Assembly (NCBI GenBank): GCA_914767715.1
Contig: OU612075.1
Coordinates: forward strand, 19,528,001-19,592,000
Reading direction: 5' to 3'
Source of the DNA: Membranipora membranacea
Taxonomy: Eukaryota > Bryozoa > Gymnolaemata > Cheilostomatida > Membraniporidae
DNA length: 64,000 nucleotides
The translations under genes and the position numbers were made by a program. The notes beneath the pieces were generated by a model. It searched no databases. It saw nothing but the letters and a program-made list of their open reading frames with translations, and had not been told where the DNA came from. Shown here piece after piece: positions 1 to 11,787 of the stretch (positions are counted from its first letter, which is position 1; every line of letters begins with the position of its first letter).

Positions 1-619
1 AAACACAAACTGCCCTAGTGTTTCCTTTGCTTCATTAAACATGTGTACATTTAGTAGAACTGTTCCCAAATATTTTACCTGTACCCCAAAGTTCATTCAC
101 TTTAATGGACCCAGTATCTACAAGCCACTGAGTCAGAAATAAAGGTTAACTTCTACAGATTGTAATGGAAGAGAAGTAGGATATAGGCAGGCTTAACGGT
201 TCAAACTGCACTACCTGGAAGATTAATTCCAAGCACTTTCTGATTGCAATATAGCTGTAGGCCATGTCCATATGGAAGGCTCAGGAGTCAGTTACGGAGC
301 CAACTGAAAGACCGCTGAAGCACATTAGAAAAATAATCTAAACAAAGCAATTTCCCTCAATATGCTTGCAGTGAGTGATAAGTTACTGCATCTCATCACT
401 GATTTGTTCTGCAAAAGCTGTTTAGGCTGTTTCATCAAAGCATTTTGAGAGTGACACTTTAACCAATAACATTTTCCTTAAGAAGCGCTGCTGCCTATCC
501 CTGATGTGTGACAGTGCACTGATCATTAAGCGTTGATTAGGACCCAAAAAAGGAAGGGGGATCAGGTGGTTACTCTGTTGGTATCGAAAGTGGTATCAAG
601 ATGGTAATGATATGATGGT

Positions 620-931
620 AAACTGGAAGCATATTCTGATTTGGCATGGGCTGACAATTCAGATGACTGATCAGCCACCTAAGGCTCTGTGTTCGAACTG
701 TGTAAAGTACCGATATACAGGTCTGGCAAATCAAAGAATGTCATAGCTGTCTCGACGGACCAGGCAGAGCATACAGCTTCATATAATGCAACCAAGCATG
801 CCGCATGGTTGAAACCACACTATGTTGATATCAGAGGTCTCAAGAACCTCGCTATTCTCACTCATATAAACAATCAGTGGGCGATCTCAATGATCAAACT
901 AAGTAGGGGTGTTGTTCAGACAGTAGTTTGA
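620..931 (+). pseudogene. Ty1/copia RNase H relic (left copy)
   Basis: The frame reads EAYSDLAWADNSDD, stop, SAT, stop, GSVFEL, then an open stretch through IAVSTDQAEHTASYNATKHA and LTHINNQWAISMIK. This is the order seen at the end of copia polyproteins: GYSDADWAGD..DR.STSGYVF, then the S.TEAEY..A.....A.WL block, then the D/N-N-Q-AI block of RNase H. Two in-frame stops show it is dead. The remaining 80-residue open stretch has no ATG at its start. No LTR was seen nearby. The same stops in the other duplicate show that the decay predates the duplication. Confidence 0.72.
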
Positions 932-1899
932 CCCATTAACATGTGTTTGTGTTTTTGGTTAAGAAAGAGAACCTAAATCTCATGAGTAATTAGGAGTTGT
1001 GTTCACAATATTTGTAAAGATATTTTCACAATGTTTGTGCCGAGGAATGACACGTGTGTTGGCTACAATTCTCAGGACAGATTTTTGCACTGATACAGTC
1101 TGCCTATTGAATATTATGTACTGAGAATCGGATAAATTGATATTCCATACACAAATTGGCAGCAGATGAACTGAAAATGAAACTAACTAATGACCAGCAG
1201 AAACTGAAAACTTCTAGCTAACCTATCAGTTAAATATTTGACATGGTCACTCCATGTGAGGATTTCATTAATATGTGTCGATATGAATTCATGGATCGGT
1301 AGTAAAATACATGGCATAGCTATTGGTTGTGATATTTATAACAGTATATCACTCTGAGTGTGGTTTTTAATAAAGCTTTTTTTGTTTGTTTGTTTGCTTG
1401 TTTGTTTTTTTGATCCATGGATGTTTACAAATAAACTTTAACCGGGTGCATAAAAATGCTTAAAAGAATCCGCCTTGAAAGGTGAAGGTGAAAGCAAAAA
1501 TTAAAATAAATAAAGATAAAAAATCAATACTGAGTGACTGAATGTAACTTCTATTGCACAGTATCACTTGGCTTTGTTTATGTGTTCTCGGCTTGGGTAT
1601 ATAAAAATAGGATAACATGTTGTTTGATTGTTTAGGTCTTTAAACTGTTTTCTAGATTAAAGATTTAGTTTGAGGTTGTTGTTTTGTATTACATCTTCAT
1701 CTCCATATTTTATTCTATCATGTGAGCAAATTCCAGCTTTAGAATCCAATTATTGAGGAAGTTACGGTTTCTCAAACTTCCAAGGTGACGGCACACTATC
1801 GGCAATAAGAATCAGCAGACAATCTCAGTGTGATGTCTCAACTGTCATACTTTTTTTGAAATACTAATAAATAGGATGATGATCAACATTTTCGGGGAT

Positions 1900-1972
1900 G
1901 TAGGGAGTCTCGAACCCAGGTACAAATGGGCATGCAGGCAATGCCGCTAATGCTGAGCTATATTGTCTACAG
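1900..1972 (-). repeat. tRNA-derived SINE-like head (left copy)
   Basis: On the minus strand the stretch reads TAGCTCAGCATTAG (resembling a Pol III A box), then a short arm, then GGTTCGAGACTCC (resembling a B box) about 35 bases later. This is the layout of a tRNA-like SINE head. No tRNA can be folded confidently, so it is called a SINE relic rather than a tRNA gene. It is followed in the plus direction by a purine-rich tract. Confidence 0.5.
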
Positions 1973-2039
1973 GCTCAAAGAGCTAGACCTAGTGGTTAGA
2001 TGGTAGCATCAGCTGTGGGCTCGGGGACAAACTTCTCGG

Positions 2040-2135
2040 TGAGAGCGGGGAAAAGGGGGAGGAGAAAGGAGATAAAAAAAGGGAGGAGTAAAAAGAAAGA
2101 AAGAGGAAAAAGGAAGAAAAAGAGGAGGGGCTAAA
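2040..2135 (+). repeat. Polypurine tract
   Basis: Nearly pure A/G over about 95 bases (runs of GGAG, AAAG, GGGAGG). Its complement gives long Ser/Pro/Phe-rich open frames that are compositional artefacts and not genes. The matching tract in the right duplicate is at about 57120-57215. Confidence 0.85.
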
Positions 2136-2950
2136 GAATATTTTTTCCTCTGCTTCGGGTGTGACAAATACCAAAATTTGTCTTCTCCAATTGTACGCTC
2201 TGACAACTCCCAAAATAAATTGAAGCAAGACAGGTTTTGTATGCTAACCAAGGAGTTAAGACAAAACACCTGTTCACACTGTATTTGTCAAACAGTTGCA
2301 GTTCTATGTGCAAGTCTTATGAAATCATAATGGATTGAGGTAAGAGTTGTATTCTATGGATTCTTTTAAGTGAGATATATTGTCATGACCAGACGGCCAG
2401 TTGAAACAAAATATGTCAGGAGTGTTGTAGAATATTTTACAACAACAGAAAAGTCAAAAACGACACAGAAATGTGTTATGCTATATAACAATACTGATGG
2501 GCATAAACCAGAGATTAAAAAGTTCCATGTACACTCAGATAGTAATGATAGATGTTAATTGATATTCTAGCCTGATAAATGTCACAAAACGACAAATAAT
2601 CCCTATAGAGTACAATAAGTGTCACAAGTAACTAAAAAGGTAATTTGGCATCATAGCTGATAACTTGCTAAAAGCCATGCGGAGGGTGTAAAATTTAAAA
2701 ATAGTAAAAATATAAACGATTAGCGATCAGGAATACAGCACAGAACTAACTGATGCTGCAAATCTGAAATGATATCATAAATAATAAACCGTAGAGTTAA
2801 AAGAGTGAAAACTGTGAATACTTAACTGCTGTATTTACATGGGAAGTTGTGTGCTCAATTAATTCAAATAAAACAGCAAGTCAATTTTAGTTTTTTGTTA
2901 CATTTTTGTAAATAGAAAAATATTGTGTAGTAGTCGTGTCAATCAAACAG

Positions 2951-3059
2951 ATGTCAGATTTGTCTTGCAATGCAGCTAATTCCATTGATTTGGCAGCCAC
3001 ATCACAACTGAGAAGAGATAGTGATAGTGAGGACCTGACCACCGTGGGACCAAACTCAG
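2951..3059 (+). CDS. Possible first coding exon (MSDLSCNAANSID...), absent from the right duplicate
   Basis: An AG acceptor directly precedes ATG at 2951. The exon reads 36 codons beginning MSDLSCNAANSIDLAATSQL, rich in acidic residues and serine near its end, and stops at a clean GTAAAC donor in phase 1. I recognise no domain. It could be an alternative start for the gene whose other exons lie at 4.4-8.0 kb, but no downstream exon was found that accepts phase 1 without a stop, so the link is inference. The whole exon lies within the 425 bp missing from the right duplicate. Confidence 0.45.
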
Positions 3060-4419
3060 GTAAACAATAGCAGCAAGTAATAGAGGTGATACAAAAATCT
3101 AGAAAAAAAGAGCACTTATTTTTGTTGACCGAAATAGTTGGTGAGCTTATTTATCCGTTCCGCCAAATGCATAGTTCCGCTTTTCGGCTGTTCGGCGAAG
3201 TGATCGCGCTGTGATTAAAAGCCTTCCAAATCTGAACAAATTCTTACAAGTGCAATCTTTTCTCTCAATATCTACTGCAATCAGCATTCAATTTTTACAG
3301 AGTTTTCTTGTGAGCCTTCGTAATTTCAACACCCTCGTAAGTAAAAGCCATCAGCATTTTCTCACAAATGAGTGTTGGTGGTCATAAAAAAACCATCAAT
3401 CAATTGTGGGATACAAGTTGCTCACTCACTCAATCACTTGCTTAGTAATAGTCACTCAGTCAGTCACTGCTGATTTATAATTCAATTTTTATTAATTGCT
3501 GTTCAATAAGTTGGTGGTCACTTGGCTTTGTGAAGAACCTGCACTGCTGACTGGCCACTAACTATAATGTGTCAGTAACTAGGTAGTACTACTTTAAAAC
3601 AGTGGAAGCACAGGAGGAGGGCCCCAGTAATTTCCAGCCTGCATTGACAGTCCACGATCAAAGCTTCCACCTTTGATCATGGACTAGGGCAGTCAACCAA
3701 TTCATGCTGGCAGTCACTGGAGCATGTGAGTAGAAGTAGCAGTTAGTAGTAGTACTACAATTAGCACTTGAGTTGGCGCTCCCTTCTACTCCTATAATAT
3801 GGCATTAGCTAGGGGTGGGATGGATGGCTTGGGAATGGCACGAAGACAAAAGCCATCATTTCCACTCAAAGTTGTCTTACTACTCGCTCCAGGGGACCCA
3901 TGTACCTATACTCTCACTCCCCAGAAAGGCATCATAATAATTGGGCTTTAGTTCGGAAAAGTTTGATGATTGACTCGCACAGGTGTGAGTCAATTATCTA
4001 TTAGTGATAACTAAAAGGCTTTGTCATTGACTGAACACAATACTTTGAAGCAGATGCAGTGGGAGAAAGGTAGAACAATCTACCTACTATTCTTGCAACA
4101 CGGAGAGCATGTCACTATCTTGTGTGGATGGCTGTTTTAGTTAGCTTTGATATGCTTTGAGTATAGGATTTGACAGTTGAAGTAGACAAAACCTCTGGGC
4201 CACGAGATACCCATTTTTTGTATTTCTTTGACTTGCCCAAAACCAAACTAACTAACATTTATGGCACAACACGTACCTCACAGCCGCGCGATATATATAT
4301 TTGAGTTGTCAAATCCTTAACACAAACCAACTACATAGGTAAGTGACATGCTGTCTCGGCCCACATCTCAGTTGGTCGACCTATGATATCATAATCCAGA
4401 TTATGTTTCTGTATCTTAG

Positions 4420-7400
4420 ATGGAACAGAACAATACTACAGCGGAGGTGAGGGGTAAAGCAAAGCGGAAGTCTCGGAAGCAGCAAGCCAAGAAAGAAAGC
4501 TGTAAGGAGTGTGGTATGTTTACATCATTACATATTTTACAACAACCCAGACAACAAAGATTATGAACTCTTTATCGAGGCCTTTCAAACTTGATTCTGT
4601 GCTGACCTAGCTCAACCAAAACCAACTTCTATGATATACCATCCTTCGGACCTTTGTCCGAATTTGTGCACTTAAAATGCTACCGCTCTCCCAAAAGCTA
4701 TTATGCTCCCACAAAAAATATTAGTAACTGGTTGGTGTTCAACTGGTTTGTATCCGACAGATGAAACCTGAATGATGGATTGATTTGGAATGTGTAGGCC
4801 GCAATTACAGACCTTGGGAGGATACATCATCATGAGAGTTGCCCCGTTTCATCAAAAAAAAAATAAATAGCTTAAGTATATATGTTGTATCTGTATAGCC
4901 AAATAACGTAGATAACTTCTATTTTAGGTAAAAAATCAAGCACAAATCCATCGAGGAAGAGATGGAGATGTGGAGGGAGATCGGGGAGGAGAGCCAATAT
5001 GAGAAATCGACTAGGAAGCGCGGCCATGCCGTTAGAAAGTTGCTTTTTGCTGTAAGTAATACGATTTCCCTATTTCACCGCTGCTTGAAGTGCAGTTCAT
5101 GTATGGTATGATGCTAGTATATTGTTATTGGCTAGGTATATCAGTTGTCTGGACTTTGAAGTGGTTAATCGCTTGTGCCGATAGATGGCAGAGTACTTGG
5201 CATATAAGAAGTGAGCTAAGCTATCATGAGCTTGCACCAATATGAGTGGGGCTGGATTGTATGAAGTGCTGTGAATTTCACTAAAAAGTATACCCATCAT
5301 TATTTTCCATCTTCTTCAAGGCATCATTCCTCTCTGGGTATGGCGTTAAAGTAACGCTATACGCTACTGTCCCCGGCAGGGTCCAGGTGTGGACATCAAA
5401 TGAAGAAAAGACGGTATTGAAGCTGCTAGTGAAGGCAGCAAACAAAGAAGCGGGCCTCAGGCGGGACCACGACGAATGGAGGTTAAAACATGAATGTATG
5501 ACTTGTTTTCTGTTGAGACTCAGTTGTGCCAATCTTGACTTTACATGATTGATCTTTATAGATTTCTTCATTCATAGTCTGGTTATGGATATAATGGGGG
5601 AGGACGTAACCAATTATTTTGTTAACGATAGAAATAACATGTAATACTGATGTATTTTGCACCGTAATTGCTCAAAAACTTATATTACCTGTGGGCTATT
5701 GATGTACGGTGAATGATTGTGGTGATACATATTTTCAGATGAAATGCTGCTGAAGATTGAAGAAGAAGCTGAGGAGGTGGAGGTTAATAGTGGGCTGGAT
5801 GGTGGTGAGGCTGAATCTCTTTTAGTCGATGATAGCGTAGTAGAAGTGAGTGGTGGTGGTACTGGTGAAGGTGGTCCTGGGGACAGTGTAGATGGTGAAG
5901 GTGGAGACGGTGTAGGTGGTGAAGGCGGAGAAGGTGGAGACTGTGTAGGTGGTGAAGGTGGAGATGGTGTAGGTGGTGAAGGTGGAGGTGGTGTAGGTGT
6001 AGGTGAAGGAGGCGGAAATGGTGATGGTGAAGGTGGAGACGGTGTAGGTGGTGTCAAGGATGGTTCAAAACATGGGAGTGCAGGTGGTGGTGTTGGTAGT
6101 GATGGACACCTAGAGACTGAGTCTGGTAAGTGATTGTTGGTTATTGGAAACATATTTCACTTTCGTATTACTCATAGTTTTGCAGTGGCTCTATTTTTGC
6201 AATTTCTCTACCCAGGTTTGAGCAGGGCCTATCTATTCATTAGATGCCTTGAGCCTTTGCAACATAGAAAAGCGTGGTGCTAGATCAGAAGATATATCAA
6301 CTACCATGTCTTCCAATAACAATCTGCCAATCTGACAATAAGTCTCTGATTTTGCAGGGGATAAAATTTATATGATTGAAGGTGTAGCTGTAAAAGAAAG
6401 ATCATGAGAGTTATATTATTAAAACAACACTGTGAAGATTTTAAGAGCGTTCTAATTAGAGAAAAATATACGCTCGCATGTTGAAGGCAAGAAACAAACA
6501 CCCAGATATCTGCAAAGATCATCTGATCAATAACAAAGACCAAGATGTATTGTTGCTCAGAGAGAAAATGACCATCATGTTGTCCTTGGTATATAGCAAG
6601 GAGTTTGACTTACTCTGTACTTCCATGGGTGAAATTCTACAAATTCTCATGGCAGATCTGAAGGAGCTTGATATACTCAGAGATATATTAGATTCCTTTG
6701 AAACCATCACATTTAATCCTAATCATGGCTGGAGTGAAAGATTTTAAGGATAAGGGTGAGGTGTGGCAGTTGGTACTCTCTCTGCACACACTATATATGG
6801 AGTGGTTGGATGGGGAGAGAGCAAAGGTAGATGATGTTCAGACCTGGTTATTAACAATTTGAGACCTTAGTCGCTGCTCAGTTACGGCACTGCTACTCTT
6901 AATCTAATAATATAGAGAAGGTTGCGACATAAATATACAACAGTAGTACCCAGTTTGAAGCTTACTACCACAATTATCATAAATGTTCTGATATCCCTTT
7001 GCCCTTATTACTTTTACAAATACTTTGATGTAGCAGTTATGTCTCGCCTGTGATAGGCCTACCTTATTCGCTTGTTTGCGTATTAAATTCATGCACTACA
7101 AGAAATTGATGCCTGTCGATGAAAGCTAAGGCAAGAATGATGATAACTAGGACAACATTGAGCAGAGAATATACATCCACTGGGAAACAGAACCAGCTTT
7201 TGTCTCTTACTAATATCACACGGCCAGCATCCTAGTCTAACTCACGTAAACAACCTGCTAAGCCATCAGCACATGACCAAATTCTTCAACCTCAACGCTT
7301 GGTGACTGACATGGAAATCGACACTGCAGGTAAATCCATATCTTAACAATTCACTATTCGGGACCATACTGACTCTCCTGATCTGACTGAGCATGTAGAT

Positions 7401-7978
7401 CACTGATAAACTAGGCTATCATTACCACAAAGAAGTTGTCGTAAGGCTAAGTATGCATCATGCGTGACTTTAATTTGATCATGTGCAAGAACAATGAGTT
7501 TAGTTTGGGTTCTGATTGCAATTTTTGTCTGGGGAAATGGGATACCGCCTGCATAAGCTACTTATCAAATTTAGCTAATAGTGACAGTAGTAGATAACTC
7601 TTTCTAACAATTCCGCACGCATTTGGGAGTGTGCCACCAGAGCAGGTAGCCAATCAGATGGCTTCGGAATTCCGAGACTCAATTTTGCAGAGATCAGCTC
7701 ATGCCCAGAGCTGAGCATGCACAGAATGATTTGGGACTGTTGTCTTGTCCAGACTAGTCAGCAGTATCCAAAGAGACTGATGCAACTGACAGAGCCTCAA
7801 TAAACTGGAGGACACCCTTTGTGTGTTCATGACTATGGATGGGGAGTTGGTAACTATACCAATCATACAGCTGAGAAGTAAGCTTAAAATGACAGACAAG
7901 GAAGATATCCTGGTTAAGCTACCTCTGACTGTCCGAGGGAAAAACACATTTGGAGTTGTCTACATAAACCCACTCTAA
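4420..7978 (+). CDS. Multi-exon gene of unknown function (left duplicate)
   Basis: Likely exons: 4420-4446 or 4420-4513 (MEQNNTTAE..., basic), 4941-5051 (ends RKLLFA), 5321-5495 (begins ASFLSGYGVKVTLYATVPG, ends EWRLKHE), 5739-6125 (Gly/Glu-rich), 6358-6391, 6460-6747, 7236-7329, 7646-7803. Phases chain from 4941 to 6125: 0, then 0, then 1. Exon 5 begins YEMLLKIEEEAEEVEV, a short acidic helix, before the glycine repeats. The join into the 4941 exon needs the donor GAG/GTGAGG at 4446, and the joins after 6391 are not all resolved. I do not recognise the family. The VTLYATVPGRVQVW strand-like stretch looks like a folded domain. Confidence 0.5.
5739..6125 (+). repeat. Gly/Glu/Asp-rich exon built from a GGTGGAGA-type minisatellite
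   Basis: The exon has an ATTTTCAG acceptor and a GTAAGT donor and is open for 128 codons. From about 5850 it is a minisatellite of 9-15-base units encoding GEGGDGVGG-like repeats. Both strands are open: the complement reads Pro/Ser repeats for 157 codons. That reading is a compositional mirror and not a second gene, since it has no start or splice context. The right duplicate has a TAG in the repeat (60608 region) and different unit numbers. Confidence 0.7.
6460..6862 (+). CDS. Exon region with two overlapping open frames, perfectly conserved between duplicates
   Basis: The first frame runs from the acceptor at 6460 to a TAA at 6745 and contains the leucine-rich helical stretch REKMTIMLSLVYSKEFDLLC and then MGEILQILMADLKELDILRD. 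The second frame opens upstream of ATG 6725 and reads MAGVKDFKDKGEVWQLVLSL to a TGA at 6860. Both look protein-like and overlap by about 20 bases. A splice at or near the overlap could join them, but I see no strong donor. No family is recognised. The 347 bases 6500-6846 are identical to 61213-61559. Confidence 0.45.
7646..7978 (+). CDS. 3'-terminal coding region with a frame change (unknown protein)
   Basis: After the acceptor at 7645 the frame reads 51 codons, ending YPKRLMQLTEPQ at TAA 7801. An overlapping +1 frame enters at AGC 7793 and reads SLNKLEDTLCVFMTMDGELV onward for 61 codons to TAA 7976-7978. Continuity of style across the junction suggests one ancestral frame broken by a single-base change, or a second acceptor (CTGACAG at 7786-7792). 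The preceding exon 7236-7329 ends in phase 1 and joins 7646 in frame. Both duplicates share the break. Confidence 0.45.
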
Positions 7979-8602
7979 TCTTCAATGCATTATTTTATCT
8001 ACACAAGTGATGTTGCACATGGAAATTCGTGAAGTTTGTAAAATACTTATTGAATATTATAGTTAGTTATATTACCAGGCTGGTAAGGTGGGCTTTTGGT
8101 TTTACGCTGTTAGTAAATACTAATTTTCTCAGGTTCCTAGCAGGGGTAATAACTCAATATACAATGTAATAATAAGCGTTAAATTCCATGATCAATTAAT
8201 GCTACTCAATTGTAGTTACTCAAGATAGTTTAACTTAGGGAATTCCCTCCTCAATATTACAAAGAAACTTCGCTGGGAAACCCTATTGTAACTTCCTTGT
8301 TATGACGGTACTTAGGAATGTTTACAAGAATGCGACAAATTATGTATGACCTGTCTATGTTTATTTGTCTACACACTATGCTAATAAACCAAATTGATAT
8401 CTCAAGTAGTCTATTATGTCAATAATCAAATGCTTTGCTCAACAAAAGGCAACCCAAAAATAGACTTCATTCTACCGTTCACAGTTCTGAACAGAAAATG
8501 CTACTTGGTAGAACTAGGACTATCCTTACCCTGACTTGTAGGGGGGGGGGGGGAATGTTACTTCAAAGGATTAGCTTTGATAGTACATAAGGAAAACATT
8601 GA

Positions 8603-11600
8603 AAATGACCCAGAATGAAGATGACCTGATGAAAGTGACCTGAGTATGAAAACAACCTTAAGTTGACCTTGACATACATAAAATGGTGCAAGGATATTAG
8701 ATCAGTCTATAACCGGAAATGAAAATGACCCAACCAATCAGACACCTACATGAAAATGACCCAACCAATCAGACACCTACATGAAATGATCCAACCAATC
8801 ACACCCATATATGAAAATGACCCAACCAATCCTTGAAGGTATTCATAGTTAAAGGTAAAGTGAAGAATATTTACACAGCCTTGGGAGGCTGTTTGGGATG
8901 GGGTTACTAACCCCTTACACAACAGAGTTAGCCTAGGCTAGTTACACACATGTATCAGTTTCACTTTGGTAACAGCTGCTATTATGTTGACTCTTGATCA
9001 ATGAACCTCTTCATTGATTTTATGGTGGACATACAGTATCGTTTTTATGATAAAATATACATAGTAAGAATACACCACACATTTTGCTGTCTATAACATA
9101 GCAGCATTGTGTATTTTGGATATCTTAAGATATTTTCAGCAGCTCAAAAGTCAAAACAAAATCTGAATTCCTAACTTTTTGATCACTATTCATAATTCTC
9201 TAAACATATTAACTTCAACATTAGCATCGAGTAGCATATATATTTTTTGCGTGTTATTGCAGGTGATATTACTGGGGCAAGGCTATCCGATTGCTGTAAT
9301 ATCTTTGACAGTCATGTGGCTCGTCACATACTCCAATTTTTTAGTGATGATGGCAACAGAAAGCGATAAATAGTTAAGGAATTTTGTATTGTTGTTGGGT
9401 TTTGCACGTTGTCACATTTTGTGCAGAGTTTTGTTACATTTTGCACATGGTGTCATGTTGTGTGCATTTGTCACTTTTGTCCTCAAACAAGCAAATGATT
9501 ACTCCAATTCAGTCATCAAACATTGGCAACCACAAAGGTCATTTACTGACTAAATGTGATGTTATAGCTGATATCGAGCATTGTTCTCACCTCTCTACGA
9601 CTAACACTCTGATGACTAATCAACGTAAGACCCTCTCTATCTCAGATATATACATGATAAATGTCACTTTACAAATGAATTTGTGATAGATTGTCAATCT
9701 GGACATACATGACAAGTTGGCAGACCTAGAAATCAGGAGATTTCCGCGGACGAACTCCCAACTACTCTACATCCCACGGTGCAGGTGCAATTCAGTCCTT
9801 GTTTGTCATATTTCTAAGATAAAACTTTAGCTTTTTTTATGAACTACATCATTTCACCTGATTTTGCAAATGATATATTTTTACTGTACTTTATCCAAAC
9901 TAGGAGAGACAGCCCTTAAAACAGCTTTAGCTAAAGCTATTGAATAGCAGTCATGGTAATGCAAATACATAGTTATATGTACTGTGGAGTTTGAAAAACA
10001 TAGTTTCCCTGGCAAAAACGAGCTTAAAAAATGTTCTGGGTGAAGGGAGCTGAAAAAGGGAGGAAAAAGGGAGATAGGGAGGGGGTGGCAACAACCCCTA
10101 AAAACTGGGAGGCTCCCTACCAAAAAGGGAGACTTGTCAGGTATGAATCCGGACGCTACTGCACAACCTATGATAAGGACTATAGAAGCGCTCCGAACAG
10201 CAATAGTATTTTGCGCTATGTAATTTATTATTTAATTATGATTTCTTTTTCTATGCTTCTTGGTTTTTTTAGTTTGAAATTTTGATATATGATATTTAAC
10301 ACTGATCAATTCAAGGAGCAAATATGACCATTGTAAACAGCAACAAAATAAGAAACAATAAGAAAAAAAGTATTGATGTAGTTAGGTGTATTTATAAAAA
10401 AGGCTTTTTCCGCAAAGAGCTGTGTTGAATTAAGGGAAGGCCAGGGTTTTGGTGATGTGATAGAGTTTGAATGTAGGTAATGGTGAAATGGATGGCTGGT
10501 GTGCTCCGCTACATTATGGACATAGTTTATTCTCGAACACTGCCAAAAGACAGCCACTAAGATTATTTATACTGATATTGAATGTTATGAAGAACGGTTA
10601 TCACTTCTAAACTTGACTACTGTCAATGAATTTTTATTTTCTATGTCACAAAATTATTTTAAATAGATTAGCAACAATCCGAGCCATCGATTTTTTAGTC
10701 GTATAAGATTCAACACTTGTAGAACATCCTCTTGCAGACCTATGATTAATAGAGCTGAAAAGTGTAGGACTGAGAAGAGAAAGAACAGCTTTATCAGTTT
10801 CTTATGAGACACAACAACTCATAAGCCTAATGTGATGGTTATTGCAAGGATAGATGGTTCAAAATACACATACAATACAATACAATAGTCGGGGCATCAA
10901 ATGTTCTGTTAAATTCAATGCCGCAAGCCGCTCATCATGACATTCTACATATATGGCAAGATTTACGGACAACACTTAAGGCATAATTTCTCAAGCCCTT
11001 CAAGTCTCTCCTTGTCCCCTTTTGACAAGTATGGAAACCAACCTGGAGCCGCGTATGAGTTCACTGACAGAATCCTCGATCTATAGAATGTGATCAGACT
11101 AGATGCGGAGACGCCAACTTCCCTAAGCCAGCTGCTGGCCTCCACTTGAGTTATCAACACAGAATCAACTTGTTTTGGTTCGGTTATTATAACAATCAAC
11201 AGGCGATAAGATTGGATTGGTACATGAAAATGTTGTTGTGCAAGGGAAAGTATTCCAGACACACAATACATATTTATTTATTAATTATACACATACAAAT
11301 GCAAGGGCCATGGTTGAGTTCATTTTGATTTAACCTATGTTTAAATAAAAACAAGAAAAATGATGTGATCTCTGCTAAAAAAACTCTGGCTGTCAATAGT
11401 AGTGTCACCTGTCAAATAGGTGTCACCACATATTTTGAATCTTCTAACAGAACAATGACAATTCTTGAATTGGTGAACTGGTAGGCAGGCAGGAGTGGGG
11501 GGTCCATAACCCCACCCCAGATAGCCTACCATCAATGAACTAAAGGTTGAGTTCATTGCTACCATAGCTATGTATATATCTGGGTGTGATTGGTTGGGTC

Positions 11601-11787
11601 ATTTTCATATAGGTGTCTGATTGGTTGGGTCATTTTCATTTCCGGTTATAGACTTTTTGCGACCTGCCAATATCGAAATGAGTCGGACAGCTTAAGATGA
11701 CCCTGACCTCGGGTCATTCTCATTATGAAGGTCATTTTCATTCCAGTCATTTTCATCTCAGGTCATTTTCATTCTGGGTCAATTTCA
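8603..11787. mobile_element. Foldback DNA element with minisatellite arms
   Basis: The left arm (8603-8845) and right arm (11580-11787, inverted) share the same order: short TGAAAATGACCC-type units, then a spacer, then CTATAACCGGAAATGAAAATG, then 22-27-base units containing GACCCAACCAATCAGACACC. Long inverted arms made of internal tandem units are the hallmark of foldback-type elements. The 2.7-kb interior has no open transposase. It holds a non-LTR reverse-transcriptase fragment near 10.96-11.12 kb and otherwise non-coding sequence, so the element is non-autonomous or dead. Confidence 0.7.
10960..11121 (-). pseudogene. Non-LTR reverse transcriptase C-terminal fragment
   Basis: The minus strand reads FYRSRILSVNSYAAPGWFPY, LSKGDKERLEGLEKLCLK, then a stop and ILPYM. 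This matches the region after the RT domain of CR1/Jockey-type elements (FY.S.I..V..Y..P.W...L......LE..Q....). The match is a short remnant with stops on its 3' side. It lies inside the foldback element. Confidence 0.6.

Noticed and set aside
1989-2313. Overlapping minus-strand open frames rich in Ser, Phe and Pro
   Set aside because: They mirror the polypurine tract and the SINE-like piece, differ in frame between duplicates, and match no family.
5680-6153. 157-codon Pro/Ser-rich open frame on the minus strand
   Set aside because: It is the complement of the Gly/Glu minisatellite exon. Openness comes from composition, and there is no splice or start context.
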